Positions 17,873 to 27,741 of a stretch of DNA of 39,212 nucleotides are shown in pieces. How positions within the stretch are numbered: position 1 is the first letter of the stretch; each line of letters begins with the position of its first letter. The position numbers were made by a program, and so were the translations under genes. The notes beneath the pieces are model-generated. The model saw only the letters and a list, made by a program, of their open reading frames with translations, made no database searches and was not told the DNA's origin. The stretch is from Acidimicrobiales bacterium (lineage in GTDB: Bacteria > Actinomycetota > Acidimicrobiia > Acidimicrobiales > MedAcidi-G1): assembly GCA_014240365.1 (NCBI GenBank), contig JAAZXC010000010.1, positions 1-39,212 on the forward strand, read 5' to 3'.

Positions 17873-18697
17873 ATGCCACCGGTCTCCGACGTCGACGCCA
17901 GTCGGCGCTGGTATATGTCGAAGCCTCCCCCCCGCGTCGGGTGGCTGGTCGCTGCTGTGCTCGTGGTGGCGGTGGCCATATCCATCTTCGTAGTGGCCAC
18001 CAGAGGCGACGGAGGTCTTCTTGCCGTGAGCATCGGGGACTCGGTGGCGTTCGACGCCGACCCCGGCATCCGGGCCGCCCTGGAGTCCACAGGCGACATC
18101 AGGGTCGACACGCGTTCTTTCGGTGGGGTGGGCCTGATGCGGCCGGGTTTCGACGGATACCTCGCCGAGGCACTCCTAAACGGACCCGACGTTGTCCTGG
18201 TGATGCTTGGAGGGTGGGACCTGGGGGAGATCCTCGCCGATCCGGATGCCTATTCCCAGCGCCTCGATCAGGTGGCGGATCGGATCCTCGACCGTGGGGC
18301 CACCGTCATCTGGCTGGGCATGCCACCGACCCCGCCCTCGGAGGGGATCGAAGAGGCGCGGGGGATCGCCAACGCACAGTTCGAGGCGCTCGCTACCCGC
18401 CGCTCAGGGGTGTTCTACCTGGACAGCGGGAAGGCCCTCGGGGGACCTGATGGGAGCTTCACCCGCTTCCGGGTCGGCCTGGCTGGCGTAGCGGTCCAGG
18501 TTCGCAAGGTTCGTGCCGGTCGAGATGATGGCCACCTCTGTCCCGGGGGAGCAGCCCTCCTGGGAGACATGGTCCTGGCGGCGTTGCGGCCCACGTTCCT
18601 TGTGGGCCAGGCGTCGGACAGTTGGTGGGATGGTGACTGGACCAGCGATGCCCGCTACGACGATCCACCGGGAGGCTGTGAGGCCTCCACTGGTTGA
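17873..18697 (+). CDS. Membrane-anchored SGNH-hydrolase-like protein (second copy)
   Basis: A 274-residue protein with a signal-anchor (about 22-42) and an SGNH domain: SIGDSVAF with Ser57, VVLVMLGGWDLGE where Gly-Gly-Trp-Asp stands in the usual GxN block, and DDGHLCPGGAALLGD giving the Asp-His pair. It is likely exported and acts on envelope glycan esters, or has become a binding protein given the altered GxN block. ATG 17873 is proposed; no good ribosome site is visible and ATG 17915 is an alternative. Its last 43 bases overlap the end of the convergent glycosyltransferase gene. It is only distantly like the SGNH protein at 14214 and lacks the Thr-rich stalk. Confidence 0.78.
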   Translation: MPPVSDVDASRRWYMSKPPPRVGWLVAAVLVVAVAISIFVVATRGDGGLLAVSIGDSVAFDADPGIRAALESTGDIRVDTRSFGGVGLMRPGFDGYLAEALLNGPDVVLVMLGGWDLGEILADPDAYSQRLDQVADRILDRGATVIWLGMPPTPPSEGIEEARGIANAQFEALATRRSGVFYLDSGKALGGPDGSFTRFRVGLAGVAVQVRKVRAGRDDGHLCPGGAALLGDMVLAALRPTFLVGQASDSWWDGDWTSDARYDDPPGGCEASTG

Positions 18698-20052
18698 TCC
18701 CTGCCGGTGCGGTTCGGGTGTAGGTACACCAGGAGCGCGTCGGCCGCCACGGCGGCGAGGATGACGAGTGAGGCCTCGGCCGCCGTTCTGTACCGAGTGT
18801 TGCCGAACGTGGTGGCCGCGGTGAAGGTGGCGATCGGAATCCAGGCAGCCAGTACCAGCAGCGGACCCCTGCGTCGTCGGACTATCACCATGCCCGCCAC
18901 TGCCAGAGGAACAAGTACGACGAACTGGGCCAGACCGAGCAGAGATACCGACATCGAGCGCCGGTCCACCAGGACGTCCTTGCGGAGTTGCCCTATGGGT
19001 TCGTAGACGCCCCACATGCGGCCCACCCGTGCCGGAACCACCACGGTCAGCAGACGGGACCGGTTGGCGGAGATGTACTCGGAGGCACGCTGCCTGACGA
19101 CCAGGTCCCGTTCGTACTCGCCCAGGATCTGGCCCTCCGGGCCGTAGGGGGGAGGGTTGCCGCAGGAGACCTGCCAGTAGCCGAGGTCGGACCCGTAGTA
19201 GGTCGCATCGCAGTTGGCCTGCACGAGGACGGTGCCGATGCCGTTGGAGAGGAACACGGGGGCGTCGTACGTTGCGATGTTGCGGGCGAACCACGGCATG
19301 CATATGGCCAGGGCCGCCACCCCGCAACAGGTGTAGCGAAGGATCCTCTCGCGCCACGGGAGAGCGGAGCGCACAAGCACGACTGCTGCCACCAGCGGGA
19401 GGTACAGGATCAGTTCCGCGCGGGTGAGGGCCGCCAGACCTCCCACGACCCCGAGGATCACGGCGGCGCGACGACCGGGTTCCTTCCAGAAACGTACGGC
19501 CACGAGCATCGTCGCCGTGGCCATGGCAATGGCGGCGGTCTCGGCCATCATGAGGCCGTCGTTCACCCAGATGAAGGCATATCCGGCGGAGGCGGTGGCG
19601 GCCAGCAGGCCCGTCCTCTCGGACCGGACCTCCCGGCCGAGTAGGCCCATCAGGACGATTGCCGGTGCTCCCAGCAGAACTGAGACGACCTGTTGCTGGG
19701 CGACGCTGGTGAAGCCCAGGAAGGAGAAGGTGCCGAGCAGCATCGTCCATACCGGTGGATGTCCGGCGGACGGCTCTATGTGGCCAATGGGTGTCTCCAC
19801 CACCAGGTCACCCGTTGCCAGGGGGATGACATCAAGGGCGCCGAAGTAATAGCGGTAGGGCTCCGGGAAGCCCAGGCCGTCGCCGAAGACGTTGGCGGCC
19901 AGGTGGTAGCCGGCAGCATCACCGCTCAGGGGGTTGTCGGCGGCGATGAGGATCAGGTAGGCCAGCCGGATGAGAAGGCCCAGGCAGGTGATCGCCGCCA
20001 GACGACCGTTGAATGTGGCCGGGATCCTGATCCTGCTCCTGATGTCGTTCAC
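18655..20052 (-). CDS. Multi-membrane glycosyltransferase (GT39/GT83-like), copy B
   Basis: A protein of about 465 residues with 9 or more hydrophobic helices, of the ArnT/PMT-like GT-C type, which transfers a sugar from a polyprenyl-phosphate donor outside the membrane. An acidic residue after the first helix (LSGDAAGYHLAANVF) is placed like the catalytic aspartate. Conserved loops are GHIEPSAGHPPVW and NGIGTVLVQANCDATYYG, with a second cysteine in VSCGNPP. GTG 20052 overlaps the deacetylase stop as GTGA and is preferred over ATG 20079, which lies within that gene. It is clearly a paralogue of the gene at 20933, sharing these loops in order. The two flank the deacetylase, all coupled. Confidence 0.85.
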   Translation of the reverse strand: MNDIRSRIRIPATFNGRLAAITCLGLLIRLAYLILIAADNPLSGDAAGYHLAANVFGDGLGFPEPYRYYFGALDVIPLATGDLVVETPIGHIEPSAGHPPVWTMLLGTFSFLGFTSVAQQQVVSVLLGAPAIVLMGLLGREVRSERTGLLAATASAGYAFIWVNDGLMMAETAAIAMATATMLVAVRFWKEPGRRAAVILGVVGGLAALTRAELILYLPLVAAVVLVRSALPWRERILRYTCCGVAALAICMPWFARNIATYDAPVFLSNGIGTVLVQANCDATYYGSDLGYWQVSCGNPPPYGPEGQILGEYERDLVVRQRASEYISANRSRLLTVVVPARVGRMWGVYEPIGQLRKDVLVDRRSMSVSLLGLAQFVVLVPLAVAGMVIVRRRRGPLLVLAAWIPIATFTAATTFGNTRYRTAAEASLVILAAVAADALLVYLHPNRTGRDQPVEASQPPGGSS

Positions 20053-20933
20053 CGTTGGCGGAGTCGACCGTTGGCCCAACGGCCGACCGGGCCGAGCTCC
20101 GGAGGCCGATTCGGGTGCAGGACCGGTAGTTCGCTCTCGATGAGGCCGCCGGCCACCTCGGCGAGTGGGGGAGAAACTGGCTCACCCAGCAGCCGGACCA
20201 GTTGTCGATGCATGCGCGAGCGTCCGAGCCAGGCAATGCGGCTGGCGAGGGTGCCGATGTGGTCGTGTTGGTGGAAGGCCTCGTCCGTGTCGAATTCCCA
20301 CGGATGGCAGTAGGCCCACAGGGCCTCGTTCCGAGCGGCACGGCGTAGCCCGATGCGTCTCACGGCGGCCGGAAGCAGCCGTAGGTAGGTGCCGCCAAGG
20401 TAGGGGAGGTCGATCGGGCCGAGGCGCACCATCGGACATGGGAACTCGATCGGCCCACCGGACCACCGGAAGGGCTGTCGTGGCAGCCCGGGCCATCCGT
20501 AGAGGGGGCTTGGGCCCGGAAGGACGCTGGAGGAGTAGGTGAAGCCGGCTTCGGCAATCAGTGGGACCGCCCACGCTGATGCAGGCACCAACGACATCAT
20601 GGGTGCCCGGTAGCCGGTGATCTCCTGTCCGGTGAGGTCCTGTAGGAGTGCTCGTCCGCGCCTGATGTCCGCGAGGAAGTCCTCTGGCCGCTGGGTCGGG
20701 ATGGGGACGTGGGCCCACGAGTGGAGGCCGATCTCGTGTCCATCCCCGGCGGCTCGACGTACGAGCCCGGGTCGCCGTTCGGCCAGCTCGCCGACTACGT
20801 AGATGGATGCCCGCACCTCGGCATCAGCCAGCATGTCGAGCACGAGCTCGGTCATGGCCACGACCCTTTCGGGAAGGTCGTGGCTCGGGCGGAGGTCCTC
20901 GACGTCGAGGGTGACGGTGACGGCTGGGGCCAT
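20049..20933 (-). CDS. Polysaccharide deacetylase (NodB/CE4-like)
   Basis: A 294-residue CE4 protein. Asp10 and Asp13 in TLDVED, the metal-binding histidines His71 and His75 in HEIGLHSWAH, and GYRAPMMSLVP give the classic motifs 1-3; WAYCHPWEFD is the late motif seen in XrtA/DUF3473-type deacetylases. It removes N-acetyl groups from an amino-sugar glycan or a lipid-linked precursor. No signal peptide is seen, so it may act in the cytoplasm on a precursor. It overlaps the upstream glycosyltransferase gene by one base (TGATG) and the downstream one by GTGA, so the three are translated together. Confidence 0.92.
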   Translation of the reverse strand: MAPAVTVTLDVEDLRPSHDLPERVVAMTELVLDMLADAEVRASIYVVGELAERRPGLVRRAAGDGHEIGLHSWAHVPIPTQRPEDFLADIRRGRALLQDLTGQEITGYRAPMMSLVPASAWAVPLIAEAGFTYSSSVLPGPSPLYGWPGLPRQPFRWSGGPIEFPCPMVRLGPIDLPYLGGTYLRLLPAAVRRIGLRRAARNEALWAYCHPWEFDTDEAFHQHDHIGTLASRIAWLGRSRMHRQLVRLLGEPVSPPLAEVAGGLIESELPVLHPNRPPELGPVGRWANGRLRQR

Positions 20934-22330
20934 CAGGGGAGCCTAAGTCCCGGCTCCGGTGAGCCTCGCCGCTCACGGAAGCGGGCAATGGCGACGGCGG
21001 CCAGGAGCACGAGGACCACGTCGGTGGGGACCCGGTACCGGGTGGCGCCCAGTGAGAGCGCCGCAATCAGGGTCCCTACGAGCGGCATGGCCAGCAGCGG
21101 TAGGAGCCGTTGGCCACGCCGCCTCAGCCAGACTGCTCCGACCACCGCCAGTGGTACCGATATGTAGAACTGGACCAGGCCGAGGACCGACAACCTGAAA
21201 TCCCTGCCTTCCACGAGGATGTCGGAGCGGAGCTGCTGGATCGGTGCGTATACCCCCCACAGCCGTCCGACGCGCTTTGGAATGACGTGGCTGACGAGGC
21301 GGCCGGGATGCCCGGTGAGGTAGTCAAGGCCCCGCTGCCGATACACCACCTCGCGCTCCGATTCGTCTCCCGGCGTGCCGTCGCTGCGAAGCGGTTGCGG
21401 GAGGCCGCAGTCGAACTCCCAGGATCCCTGTTTGTCGCCGTAGTAGGTGGCGTCACAATTGGTCTGGGCCAGGAGTATTCCAAGGCCGTTGGACAGCAGT
21501 ACCGGCTCCTCGAATGTCTGCATGTTGCGAACCACCCACGGCGCCAGCACCGCACCTGCCACGAGACCGATCGCCACATAGCGCATCAGTCGTCGGCGGA
21601 TGTCGATTCCCGGCGCCCGGAGGACGGGCAGTGCCACGATGGGCAGCACGAGGAGCATCTCCGCTCGAACCAGGGCGGTCAGGCCACCAGCCAGGCCCAG
21701 CAGGATGATCCACCGGGTTTCTGGCGAGTTGTATGCCCGGACGGCGCACCCCACCACGATGGCGGTGCCGACGACCACCAGGCTCTCGGACATGACCAGG
21801 CCATCGCTCAACCAGAGGCAGGCATGCACGGCGGCAATGGAGGCGGCGATCAGGCCTGTCCGCGGTCCGTCGAGGGTCCGTCCGGCCCAACCGACGGCGG
21901 CCACCCCGACTGCCCCGACGAGCGCTCCGAGCATCTGGTGGGCGGCGACGCTGGTGAAGCCCAGCATCGAGGAGAACCCGAGGACCAGGACCCACAGCGG
22001 GGGGTGGCCGGCGGTGGGCTCGATGTGGCCTACGGGCAGCGCCGTGTAGGCACTGGTGGCGATCGCCGACGGGTCGGCGGCGAACAGGTACTCCTGGGCG
22101 CCACCGTGCAGGTAGCGGTAGGGCTCTGTGAAGCCCAGGCCGTCTGCAAGCAGGTTCGCCGCCTCGTGGTAGTAGATGCCGTCGCCTGAGAGAGTGGCAC
22201 CCCGCTCCACCAGGAGGACATAGGCCACCCGTAGGAGTAGGCCGGCGAGGAAGATCAGGGAAAGGCGGCGTGTGAAGTCCGGGTGGTGCCGGTTCGCCAC
22301 CTCGTCGGGCCGCGCTGCGCTCTGCGGCAC
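20933..22330 (-). CDS. Multi-membrane glycosyltransferase (GT39/GT83-like), copy A
   Basis: A 465-residue GT-C-type membrane protein. It has an early LSGDGIYYHEAANLLADGLGF loop with acidic residues where the catalytic base of this class sits, GHIEPTAGHPPLW, a run of alternating hydrophobic helices, and NGLGILLAQTNCDATYYG with a partner cysteine in FDCGLPQ. The same loops occur in copy B at 18655-20052, so the genes arose by duplication. It probably uses polyprenyl-phosphate sugars made by enzymes such as the GT2 at 15742. It starts 2 bases after the flavoprotein gene ends. Confidence 0.86.
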   Translation of the reverse strand: MPQSAARPDEVANRHHPDFTRRLSLIFLAGLLLRVAYVLLVERGATLSGDGIYYHEAANLLADGLGFTEPYRYLHGGAQEYLFAADPSAIATSAYTALPVGHIEPTAGHPPLWVLVLGFSSMLGFTSVAAHQMLGALVGAVGVAAVGWAGRTLDGPRTGLIAASIAAVHACLWLSDGLVMSESLVVVGTAIVVGCAVRAYNSPETRWIILLGLAGGLTALVRAEMLLVLPIVALPVLRAPGIDIRRRLMRYVAIGLVAGAVLAPWVVRNMQTFEEPVLLSNGLGILLAQTNCDATYYGDKQGSWEFDCGLPQPLRSDGTPGDESEREVVYRQRGLDYLTGHPGRLVSHVIPKRVGRLWGVYAPIQQLRSDILVEGRDFRLSVLGLVQFYISVPLAVVGAVWLRRRGQRLLPLLAMPLVGTLIAALSLGATRYRVPTDVVLVLLAAVAIARFRERRGSPEPGLRLP

Positions 22331-22332
22331 AG

Positions 22333-23814
<1,482 letters not shown>

Positions 23815-23909
23815 CAGGTGGGGGCGTTGTGCGCCAGCGGCATCATGACCACCGGGTGCCGACCGAGCGTACCGGACTGTTCCGTAGGCCGAAGGTACGA
23901 TCAGCGGCC

Positions 23910-25427
23910 GTGGAGGAGGCCCGTCGGAATCGCTGGATCACCGTGGTGGTCGTCGTGTCGGTTATCGGTGGCATCGTTCTGCGGTTCCTACCGGCGTCGC
24001 CCATGTGGCTGGATGAAGCGATATCGGCATCCCTGGCCGGGGAGGCCGACAGGGGTTGGTCGCATCTTGCCGAGGCCCTCCGCCACGACGGCCACCCGCC
24101 GCTCTACTACGTGCTGCTTGCCCTCTGGACCAACGTGGTTGGCGAAGGCGATGCTGCGGTCAGGTCGTTCTCAGGTGCCCTGGGCGTCGCATCCCTGCCA
24201 CTCGTGTGGCTCGTGGCACGGCGCCATCTGGATCGGACAGGAGCGCTGCTGGTCCTAGGGGTGATGGCCTCCAGCCCGTTCGCAATCCGCTACTCCACCG
24301 AGGCACGGATGTACCTGCTGATCCTCGTGCTCCTTCTGCTCGGCCACCTGGCAATCGTGAGAGCCTGGGATTCACCTTCGGTGGGGCGCCTCGCAGGGCT
24401 CTCAGCGGTGGTCGCCGCCCTGCTTCTCACGCACTACTGGTCGTTCTTCCTCGTGGCGGTCGTAGGGGTCGGGCTTCTCGAGAGTGGTCGCCGTGGGGCC
24501 CGGGACCGTGCGTTCAAGATGGCAGGGGCCGTTGCCGCAGGATGCGTTGCCTTCATTCCGTGGTTGCCGGTCTTCCTGGACCAGTTGATGCACACGGGCA
24601 CGCCGTGGTCGCCGGCACCTCGACCCACGGTCGTGGTCGCCCTCACCCTGGAGGCGTACGGCGGCGGCCGGGGCTCGGAGGCCCTCCTGGTAGCTGTGGT
24701 GCTCTGCGTGCTGGTGGTCCTCGGTCTCGGAACCCGGGATGCCTCGGGTGGGGCGGTGATCGGCTGGACCGACCGGGGTTGGCTACGGGTGGCGGCAGGC
24801 ATCGGCGTGATGACGATGCTTCTGGGAGCAGCGGTGAGCCTTGCGACCGACACCGCGTTCCAGGGCAGGTATGGGGTGTTCGCCCTCGTGCCGGTGGTGC
24901 TCGCCGCTGGTATGGGCCTGTGGCGGATTCCCGGCGGAGGAGTCGTTGTGGCCCTTTCACTCCTCGTCCTCCTCTCCGGCATCTCGGTAGCCCGTGAGCT
25001 GAGCCGGGACCGGACTCAGGTGGGCGTGGTGGCCGAGGCGATACTGGAGGACGGCGCCGGCGAGGACCTGGTGGTCTTCTGCCCGGACCAGTTGGCCCCG
25101 GCCGGATACCGGCTTCTCTCCGAACACCTCACGACCCTCGCGTATCCGATGCTTGACGACGGTCGACGCGTCGACTGGTCCGACTACGCCGAACGCAACG
25201 GAGCCGTCGACGTAGCAGAGGTTGCCGACGCCATTGCGGAGCGCTCCGATACCGGTTCTGTGGTCTGGCTGGTCTGGATGGACGGCTACGAGACCTTCGA
25301 CGCACAGTGCGGGAAGCTCCGCCTGGAGCTGGCGGAGCGTCTGGGCCACCCGACCAAGGTGGTGCGCGCCGATGGCGACGCCTTTGACGATGCGGCCAAC
25401 CTTTCCCGCTTTCCGGTAGCGCCATGA
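23910..25427 (+). CDS. Membrane glycosyltransferase, GT39/PMT-like
   Basis: A protein of about 505 residues with many hydrophobic helices. SPMWLDEAISASLA after helix 1 carries the Asp-Glu pair typical of the catalytic site in this class, and HDGHPPLYYVLLALW and PFAIRYSTEARMYLL are hallmarks of Arn-T/mannosyltransferase-like GT-C proteins. A soluble C-terminal tail of about 140 residues follows the last helix. GTG 23910 begins the protein-like part; the frame stays open further upstream but the residues there do not look coding. The stop overlaps the next gene's start as ATGA, so the two are coupled. It probably adds a sugar to an exported glycan. Confidence 0.86.
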   Translation: MEEARRNRWITVVVVVSVIGGIVLRFLPASPMWLDEAISASLAGEADRGWSHLAEALRHDGHPPLYYVLLALWTNVVGEGDAAVRSFSGALGVASLPLVWLVARRHLDRTGALLVLGVMASSPFAIRYSTEARMYLLILVLLLLGHLAIVRAWDSPSVGRLAGLSAVVAALLLTHYWSFFLVAVVGVGLLESGRRGARDRAFKMAGAVAAGCVAFIPWLPVFLDQLMHTGTPWSPAPRPTVVVALTLEAYGGGRGSEALLVAVVLCVLVVLGLGTRDASGGAVIGWTDRGWLRVAAGIGVMTMLLGAAVSLATDTAFQGRYGVFALVPVVLAAGMGLWRIPGGGVVVALSLLVLLSGISVARELSRDRTQVGVVAEAILEDGAGEDLVVFCPDQLAPAGYRLLSEHLTTLAYPMLDDGRRVDWSDYAERNGAVDVAEVADAIAERSDTGSVVWLVWMDGYETFDAQCGKLRLELAERLGHPTKVVRADGDAFDDAANLSRFPVAP

Positions 25428-26521
25428 CCGGGGGCCGGCTGGGCCTGGTTCGTACCGAGCTCCTGGTCGTGCTGCCCGCCTGGATCACGGCGCGCCTCCT
25501 TGTAGCGGCCGCGTGGGTGGCCGTTCGACTAGCGGGGTCCGGCAGCGGGCCCCGGCCGGTCGACCGTGGCCTCCTGGCGTGGGATGGCGACTGGTACCAG
25601 TCGCTCGTGGTGCATGGCTACGACGGGGTTGCGGCCGAAGGGGTGCGGTTCTTTCCGGGATTCGTTCTGGTCGGCCGCCTCGCCGATGCGGTTCTTCCGG
25701 GCGGGCCCGGCGTGGCGCTCGTGGTCCTGGCGAACCTCTCGGCATTTATGGCAACCATGCTCCTGTACCGGCTGGTGCTCCTAGAGACGGGAAGGCGGAT
25801 CATGGCTCGCCGGGCTGTCTGGGCGCTCTCGCTGTTCCCGCCGGCATTCGTCCTGGTGTGGGCCTATGGGGAGGGCCTGTTCCTCGCCCTGGCGATCGGC
25901 GTCCTGCTGTGTGCCCGTCGTGAGAGGTGGCTGGCGGTTGCCCTGCTGGCGTTGGCCGCTGGGCTGGTGCGTCCGACGGGTGCCCTCCTTGCTGTACCTG
26001 TTCTGGGGGCTGTCTGGCGTCCCACGGAGTCATCCGGTCGACTCCCTGAGCGGATCGCCGCTGTGGCAGGCGGCCCTGTCGGCGTTGGCATTTTCGTCTG
26101 GTGGTCCTCGGCGCACTTCGGCGAGGCGTTCATGCCACTGAACGTGCAACGCAGCCTCAGAGGCGACCCGGTGAACCCAGTGCGCCGGCTGGTGGACGGC
26201 ATCGGGGAGGTATTCGGGGGCGAGGCCATGGGCGATGGCCTCCACATCGTCGCAGTCGCAGCGCTCCTCGTCCTCCTGGTGGTGCTGGTCAGGAACTGGC
26301 CTCTGCGTTATAGCGCCTTTGCCGCATCGTGCCTCGTGGTCGCCCTTGCTGCCGACAACCTCAACAGCCTCGAGCGCTATGCCCTGAACGGGGTGCCGTT
26401 CGTGTTGGCGGTTGCCACCCTGGCCTCAAGGCGTCGCCTGGGCCCCCTGGTGATGGCCGTATCGGCGACGACGATGCCGATACTGGCTGCCATGGCCTGG
26501 TGGGGCTCCTACGTACCATGA
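25424..26521 (+). CDS. Mannosyltransferase-like membrane protein, PIG-V type
   Basis: A 365-residue multi-span membrane protein. WDGDWYQSLVVHGYD followed by RFFPGFVLVGRL matches the luminal catalytic loop of PIG-V-like mannosyltransferases, and ALSLFPPAFVLVWAYGEGLFLAL is the next conserved block. Like its upstream neighbour, to which it is coupled by ATGA, it would use a polyprenyl-phosphate-mannose-type donor outside the membrane. It is the last gene of the surface-glycan region; a 784-base stretch without genes follows. Confidence 0.88.
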   Translation: MTGGRLGLVRTELLVVLPAWITARLLVAAAWVAVRLAGSGSGPRPVDRGLLAWDGDWYQSLVVHGYDGVAAEGVRFFPGFVLVGRLADAVLPGGPGVALVVLANLSAFMATMLLYRLVLLETGRRIMARRAVWALSLFPPAFVLVWAYGEGLFLALAIGVLLCARRERWLAVALLALAAGLVRPTGALLAVPVLGAVWRPTESSGRLPERIAAVAGGPVGVGIFVWWSSAHFGEAFMPLNVQRSLRGDPVNPVRRLVDGIGEVFGGEAMGDGLHIVAVAALLVLLVVLVRNWPLRYSAFAASCLVVALAADNLNSLERYALNGVPFVLAVATLASRRRLGPLVMAVSATTMPILAAMAWWGSYVP

Positions 26522-27305
26522 GCTGGGCGCCGACATCTGGCGCCGCGGCCACCCAGCCGAGGGCCGGGTGGGCCCCGGGACGCGAAAATGGCCCCGAGTA
26601 GCCTCCCGGCGAACCGGTCAACTCCTCGGAGCCACTTCGTCGTTCCACTTCCACCCGTCGGATCGTCACGTCAGACGATCCGGGGCCCGACCCCTAAGGG
26701 TCTGACCCTGATCCGAAGGCCGGAGCGTCCGTCAACGCTTCGTCCCCGTACCCAGCTCGACCACCGGTTCCCGAGGGAACCGTGGCCCATCGTGTCTCTC
26801 CGATGCCCGACGGCGCCGGAGTGACCCGATCGACCTGGCACTCCGAGTCCGGTCCCACCGTCGATCCACCCCGTCGCCCGTCGGCGGCGGAGTGACCAGC
26901 GGTGGTCCGGGCCCGGCTGGGGTTCCGTCCGGGTGGTTCGACGGTCCGCCCGGAGGCTTCTCGTCGTCCCGCCCGGCCTCGACACCCATGTGCCGGTAGC
27001 CGAACCGCTGGTCCCTCGCGGGCCCAGCGTGGTTGCGGTCCTCCCCGAACACGCTCTGGAGGCTTCCCCAGGTTCTCGATCCTCCTCGCTTCGCCGGAGC
27101 CAAGGCCCCAGTTCCGTCTGGCTGATCGGTTCTCCGGTTCCGGATCTCCTCGCCGTGTTCGGCGTGGAGGCATGGTGCACGGATGGCGGCCCGGAATCAA
27201 GGGGATAGGAGGTAATCCCCAGATCCCGAGGGGATTTCCCCAGAGTTGCCAGCGGCCTCCACAGGTTCGTCCACAGGAGTGCCTGAAATCAGTCCGTGTC
27301 CAGCC
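26522..27305 (+). ncRNA. 784-base intergenic region with dense hairpins; candidate large structured RNA
   Basis: This gap lies between two convergent genes and has no credible gene: frames on both strands are open only because of high GC and give Arg/Gly/Ser/Thr-rich nonsense. It is crowded with stems. Examples are 26522-26557 (GCTGGG with CCCAGC around GGCGCC/GGCGCC), 26594-26629 (CCGAG/CTCGG enclosing CCGG-CGAA-CCGG), 26659-26682 (perfect 9-base stem, 6-base loop), 26761-26785 (10 pairs with one bulge, CGAG loop), 26929-26953 (8 pairs), 27003-27034 (12 pairs with a bulge and one mismatch), 27146-27169 (9 pairs) and 27201-27220 (6 pairs). Two stems need U-G pairs that form only if the plus strand is transcribed, so + is the preferred strand. 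No match to RNase P RNA, tmRNA or SRP RNA was seen. Neither a promoter nor an end is clear. Confidence 0.4.
27258..27277. repeat. TCCACAGG direct repeat, 12-base period
   Basis: TCCACAGG occurs at 27258-27265 and again at 27270-27277, separated by TTCG. The core TCCACA is that of DnaA boxes (TTGTCCACA), but the first bases do not match, and no dnaA or dnaN gene is near. It lies at the edge of the hairpin-rich region, just downstream of the CopD-like gene. Confidence 0.4.
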
Positions 27306-27704
27306 TCAGGTGACGAGGACGGCGCCGGCGAACAGCGCGCCGAGAGCGGCCAGGCCACCGAGGGCTCCGGTGGCTCCCCGCAGTGCTGGACTCTTCGTGG
27401 CTGAGTGGATCGCAGCTGCTGCACCGGACAGTCCGACCAGGAGGAGCTTCACCAGGAGGGCCCTGAGATAGGTCGTGTCGCGTTCTGCCAGGTCGACGGC
27501 CCACAGGCTCCAGAGTCCGGTGGCGATCGCCAGGCCGAAACAGGGCCACGCCACGCGTGCGAACCGGGCGGCAGCCAGACGGGGGGCATCGGGTCCCAGA
27601 GACCTGAGCAGCGGCAGGAGGCCCACCATGAGTATCTGGCCGCCGATCCACCCGGTCACGCCCAATAGGTGGAGGAAGATGCGGATGCTGTCGACGTCGA
27701 CCAT
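27306..27704 (-). CDS. CopD-like small membrane protein
   Basis: A 132-residue protein with four membrane helices. The start RIFLHLLGVTGWIGGQILMVGLLPLLR, with a helix-1 histidine and a Trp-Ile-Gly-Gly turn, is typical of the CopD-like / copper-resistance D domain, and WPCFGLAIATGLWSLW and LRALLVKLLLVGLSGAAAAIH follow the family layout. These proteins bind heme or copper in some cases, but the function of such short members is not established. ATG 27704 starts a monocistronic gene, 37 bases downstream of the phosphodiesterase gene's stop on the same strand. Confidence 0.72.
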   Translation of the reverse strand: MVDVDSIRIFLHLLGVTGWIGGQILMVGLLPLLRSLGPDAPRLAAARFARVAWPCFGLAIATGLWSLWAVDLAERDTTYLRALLVKLLLVGLSGAAAAIHSATKSPALRGATGALGGLAALGALFAGAVLVT

Positions 27705-27741
27705 GCCGGCAGTCTGCCTGTCGGAGGTGCCGGCATCGCGT

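Noticed and set aside
18404-19750. 448-residue minus-strand frame
   Set aside because: Out-of-frame shadow of the membrane glycosyltransferase copy B; Arg/Gly/Pro-rich and without membrane helices.
26925-26945. tRNA T-loop-like GGTTCGA
   Set aside because: No acceptor stem, anticodon arm or CCA surrounds it; GGTTC is just a frequent word in this region.
26671-27200. Minus-strand frames of 168-169 residues in the long intergenic gap
   Set aside because: Residues are almost only Arg, Gly, Ser, Thr and Pro in all frames, with no hydrophobic core or motif, and several overlapping frames are equally open. This is what high GC without coding gives.
27195-27300. Replication origin suggested by two TCCACAGG boxes
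   Set aside because: Full DnaA boxes are absent, no AT-rich unwinding stretch exists, and no dnaA, dnaN, recF or rpmH is nearby.
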